Made by a program: the position numbers and the translations under genes
Assembly (NCBI GenBank): GCA_945828175.1
Contig: CALZQD010000051.1
Location: 1 to 9,356 of the forward strand
Reading direction: 5' to 3'
From: an uncultured Bacteroidales bacterium
Lineage (GTDB): Bacteria > Bacteroidota > Bacteroidia > Bacteroidales > Muribaculaceae
DNA: 9,356 nucleotides
Notes under the pieces: model-generated
Told to the model about the DNA's origin: nothing
Databases searched by the model: none
The model's input: the letters and a program-made list of their open reading frames with translations, nothing else
Shown: positions 1-9,331 of the stretch, one piece after another
How the letters are laid out: the number at the start of each line of letters is the position of its first letter
How positions within the stretch are numbered: the stretch's first letter is position 1

Positions 1-22
1 GTGTATGGGTATAGATATACTA

Positions 23-30
23 CAAAATTA
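23..30 (-). promoter_or_regulatory. Possible Bacteroidetes -7 element in the left-edge gap (weak)
   Basis: The minus strand reads TAATTTTG, an exact fit to the Bacteroidetes -7 box TAnnTTTG. It lies in the AT-rich, gene-free stretch 1-101 that follows the kinase stop. No TTTG-type -33 element is found 19-21 nt upstream, and such an AT-rich match can arise by chance. If real, it would drive a gene to the left of the window. Nothing else is recognisable in 1-101. Confidence 0.2.
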
Positions 31-101
31 ATTTAAATATCTATTAAAAAGCCTTAAATGTGAATTTTGCGACGGCACTTTAACTTTTTTTTATAGGGTT
101 T

Positions 102-1410
102 TCAGTGCGAAGCACCCTGACATACGGGTATTTCGATGCTGAATCGGGTGAGGCCGTCGCTGTCGGTGCGCAGCGAGAACCTGAAGCCGTGCTTGCGCAG
201 CACTTCTGAGATAAAGGTCAGGCCGATGCCGTGGCCGTCGGGCTTGTTGGTGAAGAATGGCGTGAAAAGCCGCTCTCTGACATCATCACTGATGCCGGCG
301 CCGTTGTCACAGATGCATAACTCGATTAAACCGGTAGATTTAAAGCGCGTGGATATTTTTATAAGCCCTTTTGTTGTGACGGAGGCTATGCTCTCCGAGG
401 CGTTTTTGACAATGTTGATTATGACACGTTCAAACATCGCGGCGTCGAGTAAGACTTCGGTGTCGCCGCAGCCGGCGGTGAATTCGTAGCATGAACCTGA
501 TGTCCCGGCCATGCGTTTCAGAAACGGGCCGAGGCTGTCGATAAAGTAGTCTAAGGCTACCGGGCCGCGTTCTGGCTGCGAGAGCTTGACGACATCGGCA
601 TACCGGGCTATGAAATCGCCGAGAGTCTTCGCCCGGGAGGCGCAGGCGTCAATGAGCATGGGCATGTCGTCGTCAGCCGATTCGAAATATGACGCGAGTA
701 TGTCGAATGCTGACGACAGCCCGGCGACGGTGTTGTTGACTTCGTGCGAAATATATCTAATGACCTTGCCGTATGTTTCTTTTTCGGCGGCGGCTATGGA
801 ATCGCTGATGTCGTCGATGATATAGAAATCATGGCTGATGCCGCAGTCGATGAAGTCGAGGTGGGTGCATCTGAGCGTGTGAAAGTTCTCGGTTCGGAAT
901 GTCACGGTCTCGCCGAGCGGGATGTTCAAGAGATTCCGGCAGCCGGCAATCTGTGCGGCGGTCTTGCCGCTGACATCGGCATCGAGTGACAGCAGTGATG
1001 CGGCTGCCGGATTGACCATTTTGACACGGTTGTCGTTGCCTGTGATTATGACACCCACGGGCGCGCGCTCGATGAGTATGTTAAGGAAGTGGTTCTGCTC
1101 CTCGAATCTGATGCGCTGGTCCTTGAGCTTTTCGAGCATCATGTTGAAGACCTCTGTTATGCGGTCGACCTCAGGCTGTCCGACAGGTCGCAGGCGCGTG
1201 TTCCAGTCCTGAGCCTTGAGCAGGTTGAGACCGTCAGAAAGCGCGTTGAGCGGCCTGATTATCTGGCGGTAAAGTACTATGAGAAGAATGATGTTGACGA
1301 CCGTGGCGGCCTCGAGAAGGTAAAATTCGGTGTAGCCGGTGTCGTAGTCTTTGCCTATCATGAAGGCCCAGACCGACAGTTGTGCGGCGGCAACGATGAA
1401 AAAGAGCCAT

Positions 1411-1421
<11 letters not shown>
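102..1421 (-). CDS. HAMP-PAS sensor histidine kinase, partner of the upstream sigma-54 response regulator
   Basis: Inner-membrane sensor kinase, 439 residues. Two hydrophobic helices (about 5-22 and 35-52) are separated by only about a dozen residues, so there is almost no periplasmic sensor. A HAMP-like linker (about 53-105) and a PAS-like domain (about 112-212, containing 'APVGVIITG') follow. The H-box 'ISHEVNN' carries the likely phospho-acceptor His226. The N-box (N336, N340), G1 'CDNGAGI' (371-377), F-box 'LFTPFFTNK' and G2 'GHGIGL' (396-401) are all intact, so it should be an active NtrB/NtrY-like kinase. The ATG at 1419-1421 is preferred: the frame stays open 88 codons further upstream, but that part is low-complexity Ser/Thr/Arg-rich and lies antisense-free inside the regulator gene in another frame. 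This start overlaps the regulator's end by 11 nt, suggesting translational coupling. The expected target is Asp50 of that regulator. The signal sensed is unknown. No convincing terminator follows the stop. Confidence 0.93.
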
Positions 1422-2757
<1,336 letters not shown>

Positions 2758-2779
2758 AGAGCAAATTTAGTCAAAAAGG

Positions 2780-4252
2780 TCAGTTCTTCAAAATATTTTC
2801 AAAGTCGACTTCAATCGGGCTGTCGGTTTCATAATCCCAGAGCGTGATGCTGCGCAGCTGATAGTAATAGTACCAGTAGTAGAACAGCTCGTTGAAATAC
2901 TTCGAGCGCGCCGAGTCTTTGTTGTCCTGGGCGTCGTTGAGGTCGAGAGCCGAAATCTTGCCGACCATGAAGGTCTCGACGCTGCTGTCGTAGCGCTTGA
3001 CGGCAATCTCGTTGGCTCGCGATGCAAGGGCGAGCTGCTGCCGCTGGTTGTTGAAGCGCTCGACGAGCACAAACAGGTCCTGACGGAAGTCCTCGCGCTC
3101 TTTCTTTATACGGTTGACGGTCAGCTGATGGTTGCTTTGCGCGACCTTCACCTGACCGCGGCGCTTGCCCCAGTCGACAAGGGGTATCGATATGCCCACC
3201 TCGACGATGCGGTTGTCCTTGAGTCCGCGGTAGGCATAGCCGGCGCGGTCGGCGACACCTGTGTAACCGACCTGGGCGAAGAAGTTTATCTCGCGCTGCT
3301 TGGCCTTGGCCTGCGCCACGGCATACTCCGATTCATGGTAGCGCCGCATGATGTCGAGATAGAAGGTGTTGTTCTCGAGCGCGTGGCCGAAGGCGTTGTC
3401 GAAGGCGACCTCTACGTCGCGCGACTTTTCGGGAATGACGGGCACGAGCTCGACGTCGGCGTCAATGTCGAGGAATGAGCGCAGACGGAACATGCAGCTC
3501 TTGACCGTACTCTGATAGTCGGTCAGCGTCGACTGCGAGTTGAGAAGATTGAGTTCGATCTGCAGCAGGTCGTTCTCGCTTATCTTGCCCATCTCGCGCT
3601 TGGCCTTGGCGACGTCGTAGAGGCGCCGGGCATTCTCGACGTTCTGCAGGGCGCTGCTTTCGTTTTCGCGAGCCGACAGCAAGTTGAAGAAATACTGTAT
3701 CGCCGTCATGGCGACCTCCTCGGTGGCGCTGATGTAGGCGGCCTTGGCGGCGCGGTATTTATAGGGCTCGATTTTGTGTTTCCATTTGACGTCGTTGACG
3801 CCGAATATCGGCTGGTTGAGTTTCAGGGCTACGGGCACCGACATGAAGCGGTTACCGACGTCGCCGCTGAGCTGGCGCATGAAGTCGAGCGAAGATGTCA
3901 GCGATATTGTACCGCCGGTGAGCCAGATGCGCTGTTCGAGCGTCAGGGCGCCTTTGATCATCAGGTTGTCGTCGCGCAGGAAGGTATAGCTGCCGTCGTC
4001 TTTCTGGTAGGAGCTGTAGCGGGTATTGTAGCTCGGGGCCGTCGCCGAAAAGCTGATTTCAGGCAGCAGGTCGGCCTTGAACGTGCGGTATTCCCAGTAG
4101 GCCGATCTGAGTTCGTTGAGAGCGACGGCGGCGTCGACGCTCTGGCGGCGTGCCATCGCCACTGCCTCGGCCAGAGTGATTTCTCTGGTCGAGGCATACC
4201 CGGCGACAGCAATCGTCAGGGCGATGAGCGAGCATAAGAAGCGTTGTTTCAT
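2780..4252 (-). CDS. TolC-family outer-membrane efflux protein
   Basis: Outer-membrane channel of a tripartite exporter, 490 residues, a usual size for TolC/OEP proteins. A Sec signal peptide is visible ('KQR' then a hydrophobic core at about 5-18, with likely cleavage near A20). There is no lipobox cysteine at the cleavage site, so it is probably not a lipoprotein. The two pseudo-repeats of the family are visible: 'GKISENDLLQIELNLLNSQ' (222-240) and 'GKISALDLNDAQDNKDS' (431-447), each in long helical stretches that would build the periplasmic tunnel. The tail has a dense aromatic block (F457-Y464, 'FYYWYYYY') followed by 'QLRSITLWDYE', matching the C-terminal pattern I associate with Bacteroidetes TolC homologues. 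Its ATG overlaps the ATPase's TGA in an ATGA arrangement (4249-4252), so the two are probably translationally coupled. It should dock with the membrane fusion protein encoded at the operon's start. Confidence 0.95.
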   Translation of the reverse strand: MKQRFLCSLIALTIAVAGYASTREITLAEAVAMARRQSVDAAVALNELRSAYWEYRTFKADLLPEISFSATAPSYNTRYSSYQKDDGSYTFLRDDNLMIKGALTLEQRIWLTGGTISLTSSLDFMRQLSGDVGNRFMSVPVALKLNQPIFGVNDVKWKHKIEPYKYRAAKAAYISATEEVAMTAIQYFFNLLSARENESSALQNVENARRLYDVAKAKREMGKISENDLLQIELNLLNSQSTLTDYQSTVKSCMFRLRSFLDIDADVELVPVIPEKSRDVEVAFDNAFGHALENNTFYLDIMRRYHESEYAVAQAKAKQREINFFAQVGYTGVADRAGYAYRGLKDNRIVEVGISIPLVDWGKRRGQVKVAQSNHQLTVNRIKKEREDFRQDLFVLVERFNNQRQQLALASRANEIAVKRYDSSVETFMVGKISALDLNDAQDNKDSARSKYFNELFYYWYYYYQLRSITLWDYETDSPIEVDFENILKN

Positions 4253-4920
4253 TTTACGCGGCGTCCGTCGAAGAAGTTGATGATGCGGTCGGTCTGGCGC
4301 GCCTGGTCGGCGTTGTGTGTGACCATGACTATGGTCTTGCCGAGGTCTTTGTTGAGATGATGGAGCAGGTCCATGATTTCGGCACCCATCTTCGAGTCGA
4401 GGTTGCCGCAGGGCTCGTCGGCGAGGATTATCGACGGATTGCCGACGATGGCGCGGGCGATGGCGACGCGCTGCGCCTGGCCGCCCGAAAGCTGCGAGGG
4501 CATGTGGCCGAGGCGGTGGCTCAGGCCGACGCGCTCGAGCGCCTCACGCGCCAGGCGGCTCTTGTCTTTGGCGCCGTGGCGGTAGACAAGGGGTATCATC
4601 ACATTGTCGACGATGTTGAGTGTGTTTATCAGGTGGAAACTTTGGAAGACGAAGCCCAATGTCTCGTTTCTCAAACGGGCGAGAGCCTTGTCGCTCATGC
4701 CGTCGACGTTTTTGCCTTTGATTTCTACAGTGCCCGAGGTCGGTTTGTCGAGCAGACCCATGATGTTGAGCATCGTCGATTTGCCGCAGCCCGACGGGCC
4801 CATGATGCTGACAAACTCGCCTTCTTCGATTTCGAGGCTGACATCATCGAGAGCGCTTGTCTCGATGTTTTTGGTCTGGTATATCTTGCTGATGTTCTGA
4901 AGTTTTATTATAGAAGACAT
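4249..4920 (-). CDS. ABC transporter ATP-binding protein, MacB/LolD-type
   Basis: Cytoplasmic ATPase of 223 residues that should energise the two FtsX-type permeases. All nucleotide-binding motifs are intact: Walker A 'GPSGCGKST' (41-49), Q-loop Q93 in 'GFVFQSF', signature '[14 protein letters not shown]' (144-157), Walker B 'IILADEP' with D168 and catalytic E169, D-loop 'GNLDS' (172-176) and H-loop H202. The residue before GNLDS is Cys, where Thr is most common in this family; it is not expected to matter for catalysis. Length and motif spelling fit the LolD/MacB (lipoprotein release or macrolide/peptide export) clade of stand-alone ATPases. The start at 4918-4920 gives the standard '[11 protein letters not shown]' beginning. 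It lies 40 nt after permease 2 and overlaps the TolC-like gene by 4 nt. Only one ATPase is encoded, so it presumably serves both permeases as a homodimer. Confidence 0.96.
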   Translation of the reverse strand: MSSIIKLQNISKIYQTKNIETSALDDVSLEIEEGEFVSIMGPSGCGKSTMLNIMGLLDKPTSGTVEIKGKNVDGMSDKALARLRNETLGFVFQSFHLINTLNIVDNVMIPLVYRHGAKDKSRLAREALERVGLSHRLGHMPSQLSGGQAQRVAIARAIVGNPSIILADEPCGNLDSKMGAEIMDLLHHLNKDLGKTIVMVTHNADQARQTDRIINFFDGRRVK

Positions 4921-4960
4921 AATGCGTGGATTTGAGTGGTTGAAAAAATATATATGTTTT

Positions 4961-6283
4961 TTATTCGTCGCGCAGGGCGTCGACGGGATTGATGCGGCTC
5001 AGTTTGAGTGCCGGCAGGAGGGTGCCGATGATAACGCAGATTATTATGAGGGCATAGACAATAAGCGATACGATGCCGAAATGCTCCCAGAAGTTGCTTA
5101 CCCAGTTGTCGATGACATTGAGAGACATATTGTTGACAAAGCCGAGGTCGAAGCCTTCTTTGAGGGCATATTGCAGATAGAGCAGGTCGCCGATGATGAA
5201 AGCAGTGGTAGCGAGGACGACGCTCTCGCCGATAAGCATCTTGATAATTTGGGATTTCAATGCTCCGAACGAGCGCAGTACGCCTGTCTCTGATACGCGC
5301 CGGCGAGTCTGAAGCCAGAAGCAGCCGACCGTGCCAAGGATGAGGTTGATGAGGAAGAACGAGCACAGTATCATTTTGATTTTGCGGTTTGACGCGATGC
5401 CGTAGGTAAACTCTACGTTGTCGATAAGAGCCTGTTGCTCGGCAATTTTGTTGAGCCTGAAATTGCCGATTGACAGTTTGTTGCGGCGCTCGGGGCCGAA
5501 ATCGGCGACAAATTGCTTAGGGTCGACGCCCGGAGCGAGGCGCACCGTGTAGGCAAATTCGTCGAAATCGGTATTGTAATCAAAATATCGGTCTTGTTTA
5601 AATATGAGACAGCGGCTGCGCAATATCGACTGATAACGCAGACCTTTGACGACACCGACGATGGTTGTGTAAGTTGTGTCTTTGCCGTCGCGCGAGACTG
5701 TGATGAATTTTTTGCCGAGTGCGTTTTCGTCAGGCCAGAACAGTCTGGCATAGTCTTCAGTGACGATTATTTCGCGTGGACCGATATTGAGCCGTGACAG
5801 CTCTTCGGGCGAAGGGCTGCCGGGGGCTGATTCTATGCCCATGGTTTCAAAAAATTTGCTGTCGGGTTCATACTGTACACTGATTATATTTTTGACAAGA
5901 GTATCGACTGCGGGATTGCCTGACCGAAGCTGATCCCAGTAGTTGCTCGATGAGTTGAGAATAGGATTACTGCCGGCAAAACAAGCTGATTCGACTTCGG
6001 GAAGTGATTCGAGATAGCGGGCTATCTTGGCCGAGTTTGCGACATTGGACGCCGAGTCGGCTTCTTCGGCCTTGTATTCGGCCGCGTTCTCGGGCAGAGA
6101 GATAAACGAGAGGTTGACAAGGCGGTCGGCGTCATAGCCTAATGGCTCGTTGCGGTCAGAGATGCTGACAGCCACAGGGTCGATAATTTCCCAGGCGAGG
6201 AAGGTGACGATAATCAGTTCGGCAAAGAGCCAGCCGTTCTGAGCGCGGCGATGCCACAGGTTTTTGAATATTATCTTCATCAT
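4961..6283 (-). CDS. FtsX/MacB-type ABC permease 2
   Basis: Inner-membrane permease of 440 residues with the MacB layout: one N-terminal helix (about 19-36), a large periplasmic domain (about 40-300), and three C-terminal helices (about 304-324, 350-370 and 403-424). The conserved region after helix 2, 'ETGVLRSFGALKSQIIKMLIGES' (split here as 332-340 and following), corresponds to the coupling helix that contacts the ATPase. It ends in the family's typical tail, 'LSRINPVDALRDE'. Met-Met opens the frame; 6281-6283 is chosen because it is 3 nt after the stop of permease 1, but the second Met is equally possible. It is clearly different in sequence from permease 1, so the transporter is probably a heterodimer. 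A LolCE-like or MacB-like role is possible; the substrate cannot be inferred. Confidence 0.94.
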   Translation of the reverse strand: MMKIIFKNLWHRRAQNGWLFAELIIVTFLAWEIIDPVAVSISDRNEPLGYDADRLVNLSFISLPENAAEYKAEEADSASNVANSAKIARYLESLPEVESACFAGSNPILNSSSNYWDQLRSGNPAVDTLVKNIISVQYEPDSKFFETMGIESAPGSPSPEELSRLNIGPREIIVTEDYARLFWPDENALGKKFITVSRDGKDTTYTTIVGVVKGLRYQSILRSRCLIFKQDRYFDYNTDFDEFAYTVRLAPGVDPKQFVADFGPERRNKLSIGNFRLNKIAEQQALIDNVEFTYGIASNRKIKMILCSFFLINLILGTVGCFWLQTRRRVSETGVLRSFGALKSQIIKMLIGESVVLATTAFIIGDLLYLQYALKEGFDLGFVNNMSLNVIDNWVSNFWEHFGIVSLIVYALIIICVIIGTLLPALKLSRINPVDALRDE

Positions 6284-6286
6284 GGC

Positions 6287-7561
6287 TTATTGCTTTTCTT
6301 TTAGAGATGAGACAATCGGGTGTTTCAGCGAGCGCCATGCGGGAATGAGTCCCGACAGGAGATTGAGCACGACGCAGACAAGGAATGAGAAAATGAAGAC
6401 GACGGGGGCGAAGAACATGTCGGTCGTGACAGATATGCCGCCCGGAATCTCTTCGGGGAAGGTATCGAAGATCGAGAAGAGCCAGTCTGATGTGGCGTTG
6501 ATGAAAATCCATGTCAGGACGAGGCCGAGGACACCGCCGACGAGCGTCAGCAGCAGATTTTCCCAAAGTACCTGACGCAGCAGCACTCCGCGCGTCGCGC
6601 CGAACGACTTGCGTATGCCCAGCTCGGCCGAACGCATGTCCATGCGGCTCGAGATCATGCCGCTGAGATTGAGTGCCGGGACGATGAGAAGCACAAGAAA
6701 TACGATGAGTTTCTCTTTGATAACGTCCCACCAGCTGAAATCTTCATCGCTCGGATACATAAAGGCGTTGAGCATATGTGGCATAGGCTGTTTCCATATC
6801 TCAAGTGTGTGGCCCGGGTTGCTCGATGTCTCGACGCGTATGATTCCGTCGACCTCGGCTTTTAGCGCGTCACCGTCCTTGGCCTTGAAGAAGACAATGA
6901 AGTTACCGGCAAAATCGCTGCCTGTATTGGCGTCATAGCCTGCGAGCGATGTGTAAGGTATGTATATATCGGCGAATGAGTTGTAGTTGACACCCGACCC
7001 CGGCTTGACAACGCCACTGACGCGATAGGGCACGTGGTTTAGAATTATACTTTCGCCTTCGGCGTCTTCGCGGCCGAAAAGCTTGTCGGCGAGGGGCTCC
7101 GTGATGACAGCCGTGCGCGAGCCGCTCTCGAAATCTGCGGCGCCGAAGGGACGGCCGGCTTTGAAATCGAACTTGAAGAGGTCCCACCAGTTGTTGTCGA
7201 CGGCCTTGACGACGACTTGCAGACGGCTTTTGTCGGTTTTGTCGATATAAAAGTCCTGCCAGTTGTCATACCAGGCCGTTGTAACGTCGGCGTTTTTGAC
7301 GTTATAGATTTTGTTCTTCAAAAAATTGTAACTGAGACGTGATTCAAACCATCCAGACTCGCTTTTGTCTCTTATTTTAGAGAAATAGTAAGTGTCGTTG
7401 CGCTGAGTCTCCGGATAAACAGGGGCGATCTTGACGTAGTAGATGATGGCGAAGGCCGTCGTTGTGGCTATGGCGAGGGCTGTGCCGACGACATAGATGC
7501 CGGTGAAGAGACGGTGTTGTTTCATCATCTGCCAGGTCTGTTTGCAGTAGGTTTTAAACAT
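6287..7561 (-). CDS. FtsX/MacB-type ABC permease 1
   Basis: Inner-membrane permease of 424 residues. One N-terminal helix (about 19-42) is followed by a periplasmic domain (about 45-280) and three C-terminal helices (about 283-304, 333-356 and 383-407). The stretch 'MRSAELGIRKSFGATRG' (309-325) is the hallmark FtsX-family segment after helix 2 that should touch the ATPase. 'IPAWRSLKHPIVSSLKEKQ' closes the protein and mirrors the 'PA..A...P...L' tail of MacB permeases. The ATG at 7559-7561 gives 'MFKTYCKQTW', typical of Bacteroidetes members. It starts 27 nt after the membrane fusion gene and ends 3 nt before permease 2. It probably pairs with permease 2, since only one ATPase gene is present. 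Homologues export peptides, macrolides or lipoproteins or act mechanically on periplasmic partners; which applies here is unknown. Confidence 0.94.
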   Translation of the reverse strand: MFKTYCKQTWQMMKQHRLFTGIYVVGTALAIATTTAFAIIYYVKIAPVYPETQRNDTYYFSKIRDKSESGWFESRLSYNFLKNKIYNVKNADVTTAWYDNWQDFYIDKTDKSRLQVVVKAVDNNWWDLFKFDFKAGRPFGAADFESGSRTAVITEPLADKLFGREDAEGESIILNHVPYRVSGVVKPGSGVNYNSFADIYIPYTSLAGYDANTGSDFAGNFIVFFKAKDGDALKAEVDGIIRVETSSNPGHTLEIWKQPMPHMLNAFMYPSDEDFSWWDVIKEKLIVFLVLLIVPALNLSGMISSRMDMRSAELGIRKSFGATRGVLLRQVLWENLLLTLVGGVLGLVLTWIFINATSDWLFSIFDTFPEEIPGGISVTTDMFFAPVVFIFSFLVCVVLNLLSGLIPAWRSLKHPIVSSLKEKQ

Positions 7562-7588
7562 GATGAAAATTGATTGATCTATAGATTG

Positions 7589-8836
7589 TTATTTGACTTT
7601 TATAGAAGGAGTGTTGCCGAAACGGCTCATGTCGTCGACGACGACGCGGTCGCCCGGTGTGAGGCCGCTTATGACTTCGATATAGTCAGGTCCGGCAAAA
7701 CCGAGGTTGACGTGGCGCAATTTGAGTTCGCCCCCGCCGTCGAAGACATAGAGATCATAGTCACGCGGACCTGTATAGAAGCGTATGTTGGGAATCCTGA
7801 CGACGTTCTCTTTCAGACCGCTTGAAACATGAATATCGGCCTTGAGGCCAGGGCGGAGCATGGCGGCGCTGTCACAGTCGAGTGCGACGCTGAACGAGAG
7901 AGTACCGTTTTTAGAGGTCGGCGTGACCGAGGCTACGCGGCCTTCGACATATTCGCGGCCGACCTTGACCTTGGCGCGGTTGCCGGCGCGGAGCTGTGCG
8001 GCGTGAGAGTCGGCCATCTCGCCTTCTACCTTGTAGTGGCCGAGATCGGCGATGACGGCTACCTGCTGTCCCTGGGTGACCTGAGCGCCTATGCGGTCGA
8101 CGACTGTCGAGACAGTGGCGCGGCGCGGTGCCCGGATTTCGGCCATGTCGAGAGTGCGCGAGGCTTCTGAGAGCTCTTTGTCCTTGATTTCTATCTCGAG
8201 ACGTTTCAGCTCGATATCGGCGTCGGCGCGCCGCGTCTCGTTGGCGAGCTGCTGTTCGAGCTGCTGATATTCGAGCAGTCCTGATTTGTAGGCGAACTCG
8301 ACCTCGCGGACGCGGTCTGTGGTGCCGCTGCCGATGCTGTCAAGATACCGTTCGTTGGCAAGCTCGACGCGCAGGCGGTTGAGTTTCATGTCGGCGACTT
8401 TGATCTGCATCCTGAGGTCGCCCAGACGTGTGGCGTTGGCAGCGCGGAGCTGCTCGAGCTGAAGGCGCATCATGGCGAGCTGGTCGAGCTGTTTGTTATA
8501 TTCGTTGCGGGCGGTCTCGAGGTCGAGCAGCAGCAGCGGAGTGCCGGCATCAACGATGTCGCCGGGACGGTGGTAGACCTCGATGACGCGGGTCGTCAGT
8601 GGAGAGTTGATGATTTCCTCGAAAGCCGGCTCGACGCTGCCGTAGCCCGTGACCGAGGTGTTGACGTCGCCCCGGTCGACGCTGACGAGCGTGAGTTTGT
8701 CGAGGCTGACCGACGTGCGGGTCAGCTTTGATGTCACAATGCCGGCGACGATTACCGCGGCTGCGATGCCGCCGTATATTGCGAGCCGCTTAAGGCGGGC
8801 TCGGCGTAGCTGTGATTTCGGTATTTCTCTGTCCAT
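7589..8836 (-). CDS. Periplasmic adaptor (HlyD/MacA-family membrane fusion protein)
   Basis: Adaptor of 415 residues linking the inner-membrane permeases to the TolC-like channel. A basic N-terminus is followed by one membrane helix (about 18-36) with no lipobox, so it is anchored by the helix rather than by lipid. The half-lipoyl segments lie at about 66-105 ('VYHRPGDIVDAGTPLLLLD') and 232-264 ('AEIRAPRRATVSTVV...GAQVTQGQQVAVI'), and a long charged helical hairpin (about 106-231) lies between them. A beta-barrel (about 265-335) and a membrane-proximal domain (about 345-415, 'GLTPGDRVVVDDM') complete the MacA-like order. It is the first gene of the operon, and its ATG at 8834-8836 sits about 17 nt from the predicted sigma-54 transcription start. 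Its family is shared by ABC and RND systems; the neighbouring permeases and ATPase place this one with an ABC exporter. Confidence 0.95.
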   Translation of the reverse strand: MDREIPKSQLRRARLKRLAIYGGIAAAVIVAGIVTSKLTRTSVSLDKLTLVSVDRGDVNTSVTGYGSVEPAFEEIINSPLTTRVIEVYHRPGDIVDAGTPLLLLDLETARNEYNKQLDQLAMMRLQLEQLRAANATRLGDLRMQIKVADMKLNRLRVELANERYLDSIGSGTTDRVREVEFAYKSGLLEYQQLEQQLANETRRADADIELKRLEIEIKDKELSEASRTLDMAEIRAPRRATVSTVVDRIGAQVTQGQQVAVIADLGHYKVEGEMADSHAAQLRAGNRAKVKVGREYVEGRVASVTPTSKNGTLSFSVALDCDSAAMLRPGLKADIHVSSGLKENVVRIPNIRFYTGPRDYDLYVFDGGGELKLRHVNLGFAGPDYIEVISGLTPGDRVVVDDMSRFGNTPSIKVK

Positions 8837-8863
8837 TTGGTACGATGTTTTGCCATTATAAGT

Positions 8864-8880
8864 GACAAATGGCGTGCCAA
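8864..8880 (-). promoter_or_regulatory. Sigma-54 (-24/-12) promoter of the exporter operon
   Basis: The minus strand reads TTGGCACGCCATTTGTC. Against the consensus YTGGCACGRNNNTTGCW, the whole -24 block TTGGCACG matches and the -12 block is TTGT instead of TTGC. The invariant GG (8877-8878) and the -13/-12 dinucleotide (8865-8866) are separated by exactly 10 nt, as sigma-54 requires. Transcription would start near 8853, leaving a 17-nt leader before the ATG of the membrane fusion gene. Because a sigma-54 activator is encoded in the same operon, autoactivation is likely. An overlapping TATAAT at 8855-8860 could be part of a housekeeping promoter instead of, or as well as, this one. Confidence 0.75.
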
Positions 8881-8900
8881 ACGGTTAATCAATTGAAATA

Positions 8901-8947
8901 TAGAAATATAAATAAACGTGCGGGTGTCCGATTCCGAACACCCGCAC
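8901..8947 (-). terminator. Rho-independent terminator of fbp
   Basis: A perfect 10-bp inverted repeat, GTGCGGGTGT at 8918-8927 and ACACCCGCAC at 8938-8947, surrounds a 10-nt loop that can add two more pairs. Read on the minus strand, the stem lies 21 nt after the fbp stop and is followed by GTTTATTTATATTT, a T-rich though interrupted tract. This fits an intrinsic terminator for fbp. On the plus strand the stem is followed by ACTTTTAT, so weak termination in that direction is possible, but no plus-strand gene reads into it. Confidence 0.8.
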
Positions 8948-8968
8948 ACTTTTATGCGTTTAAAGCGG

Positions 8969-9331
8969 TCAGTTGCGTTCTTTGATGAGGCCGCGGCGGT
9001 AGGCGGCGAGGAGCTTGTTGAGGTCGACGATCTGGCGGGCGAGTTCGCGGCCTTTGTCGGTGTCGCGTACGCGCATACGGTCGGACTTATGCTCGCTGAC
9101 GACGGTGTTAGAGACGATGTCGAGGCCTTCTTCGATGGCCTTGATCTGCGACTCGAAGGGCTCGTGCTCGACGAGCTGGAAACCGCGCGAATGGTAGACG
9201 AGCGTATACCCGGCGATGCCTGTCCGGGGCTGATAGGCTTTCGAGAAGCCGCCGTCGATAACGAGGCGCTTGCCGCCGGCCTTGACGGGATTCTCGCCCT
9301 TGAGAGTGCGCACGGGCACATGGCCGTTGAT
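8969..9331 (-). CDS. fbp: Fructose-1,6-bisphosphatase class III, C-terminal fragment (5' end missing)
   Basis: The last 120 codons of a class III (Firmicutes/Bacteroidetes-type) fructose-1,6-bisphosphatase, a cytoplasmic gluconeogenic enzyme that hydrolyses fructose-1,6-bisphosphate. The fragment shows 'INGHVPVRTLKGENPVKAGG', then 'RLVIDGGFSKAYQ' and 'TGIAGYTLVYHSRGFQL', which I recognise as the conserved C-terminal part of this family, including an Asn-Gly-His of the calcineurin-like metal site. Full-length members are about 650 residues, so most of the gene is missing to the right. The frame appears to continue through 9332-9346, but those codons are sequencing adapter, so the apparent Met start there is false. 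It is read toward the exporter operon but is separated from it by a terminator, and there is no sign of a functional link. The stop is at 8969-8971. Confidence 0.87.
   Translation of the reverse strand: MNGHVPVRTLKGENPVKAGGKRLVIDGGFSKAYQPRTGIAGYTLVYHSRGFQLVEHEPFESQIKAIEEGLDIVSNTVVSEHKSDRMRVRDTDKGRELARQIVDLNKLLAAYRRGLIKERN

Noticed and set aside
46..86. GCC/GGC pairing on the minus strand before TTTTT in the left-edge gap
   Set aside because: Only three GC pairs with a long loop and a mismatch; too weak to call a terminator.
97..120. Possible hairpin around the kinase stop codon (AGGGT...ACCCT with GTGC/GCAC inside)
   Set aside because: The stems are short and compete with each other, and the minus strand continues into a run of A rather than T, so it does not look like an intrinsic terminator.
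4315..4935. Plus-strand open frame (206 codons) opposite the ABC ATPase
   Set aside because: Antisense to a gene with every ATPase motif intact; no domain, promoter or plausible start context was seen.
5324..5337. TTGGCACG on the minus strand inside permease 2, resembling a sigma-54 -24 box
   Set aside because: The distance from GG to the next GC is 11 nt instead of the required 10, and it falls within conserved coding sequence far from a gene start.
8855..8860. TATAAT in the leader region as a sole housekeeping promoter
   Set aside because: No Bacteroidetes TAnnTTTG -7 box is formed, and the TTTG upstream is only 17 nt away rather than 19-21; the sigma-54 match is better. An overlapping minor promoter cannot be excluded.
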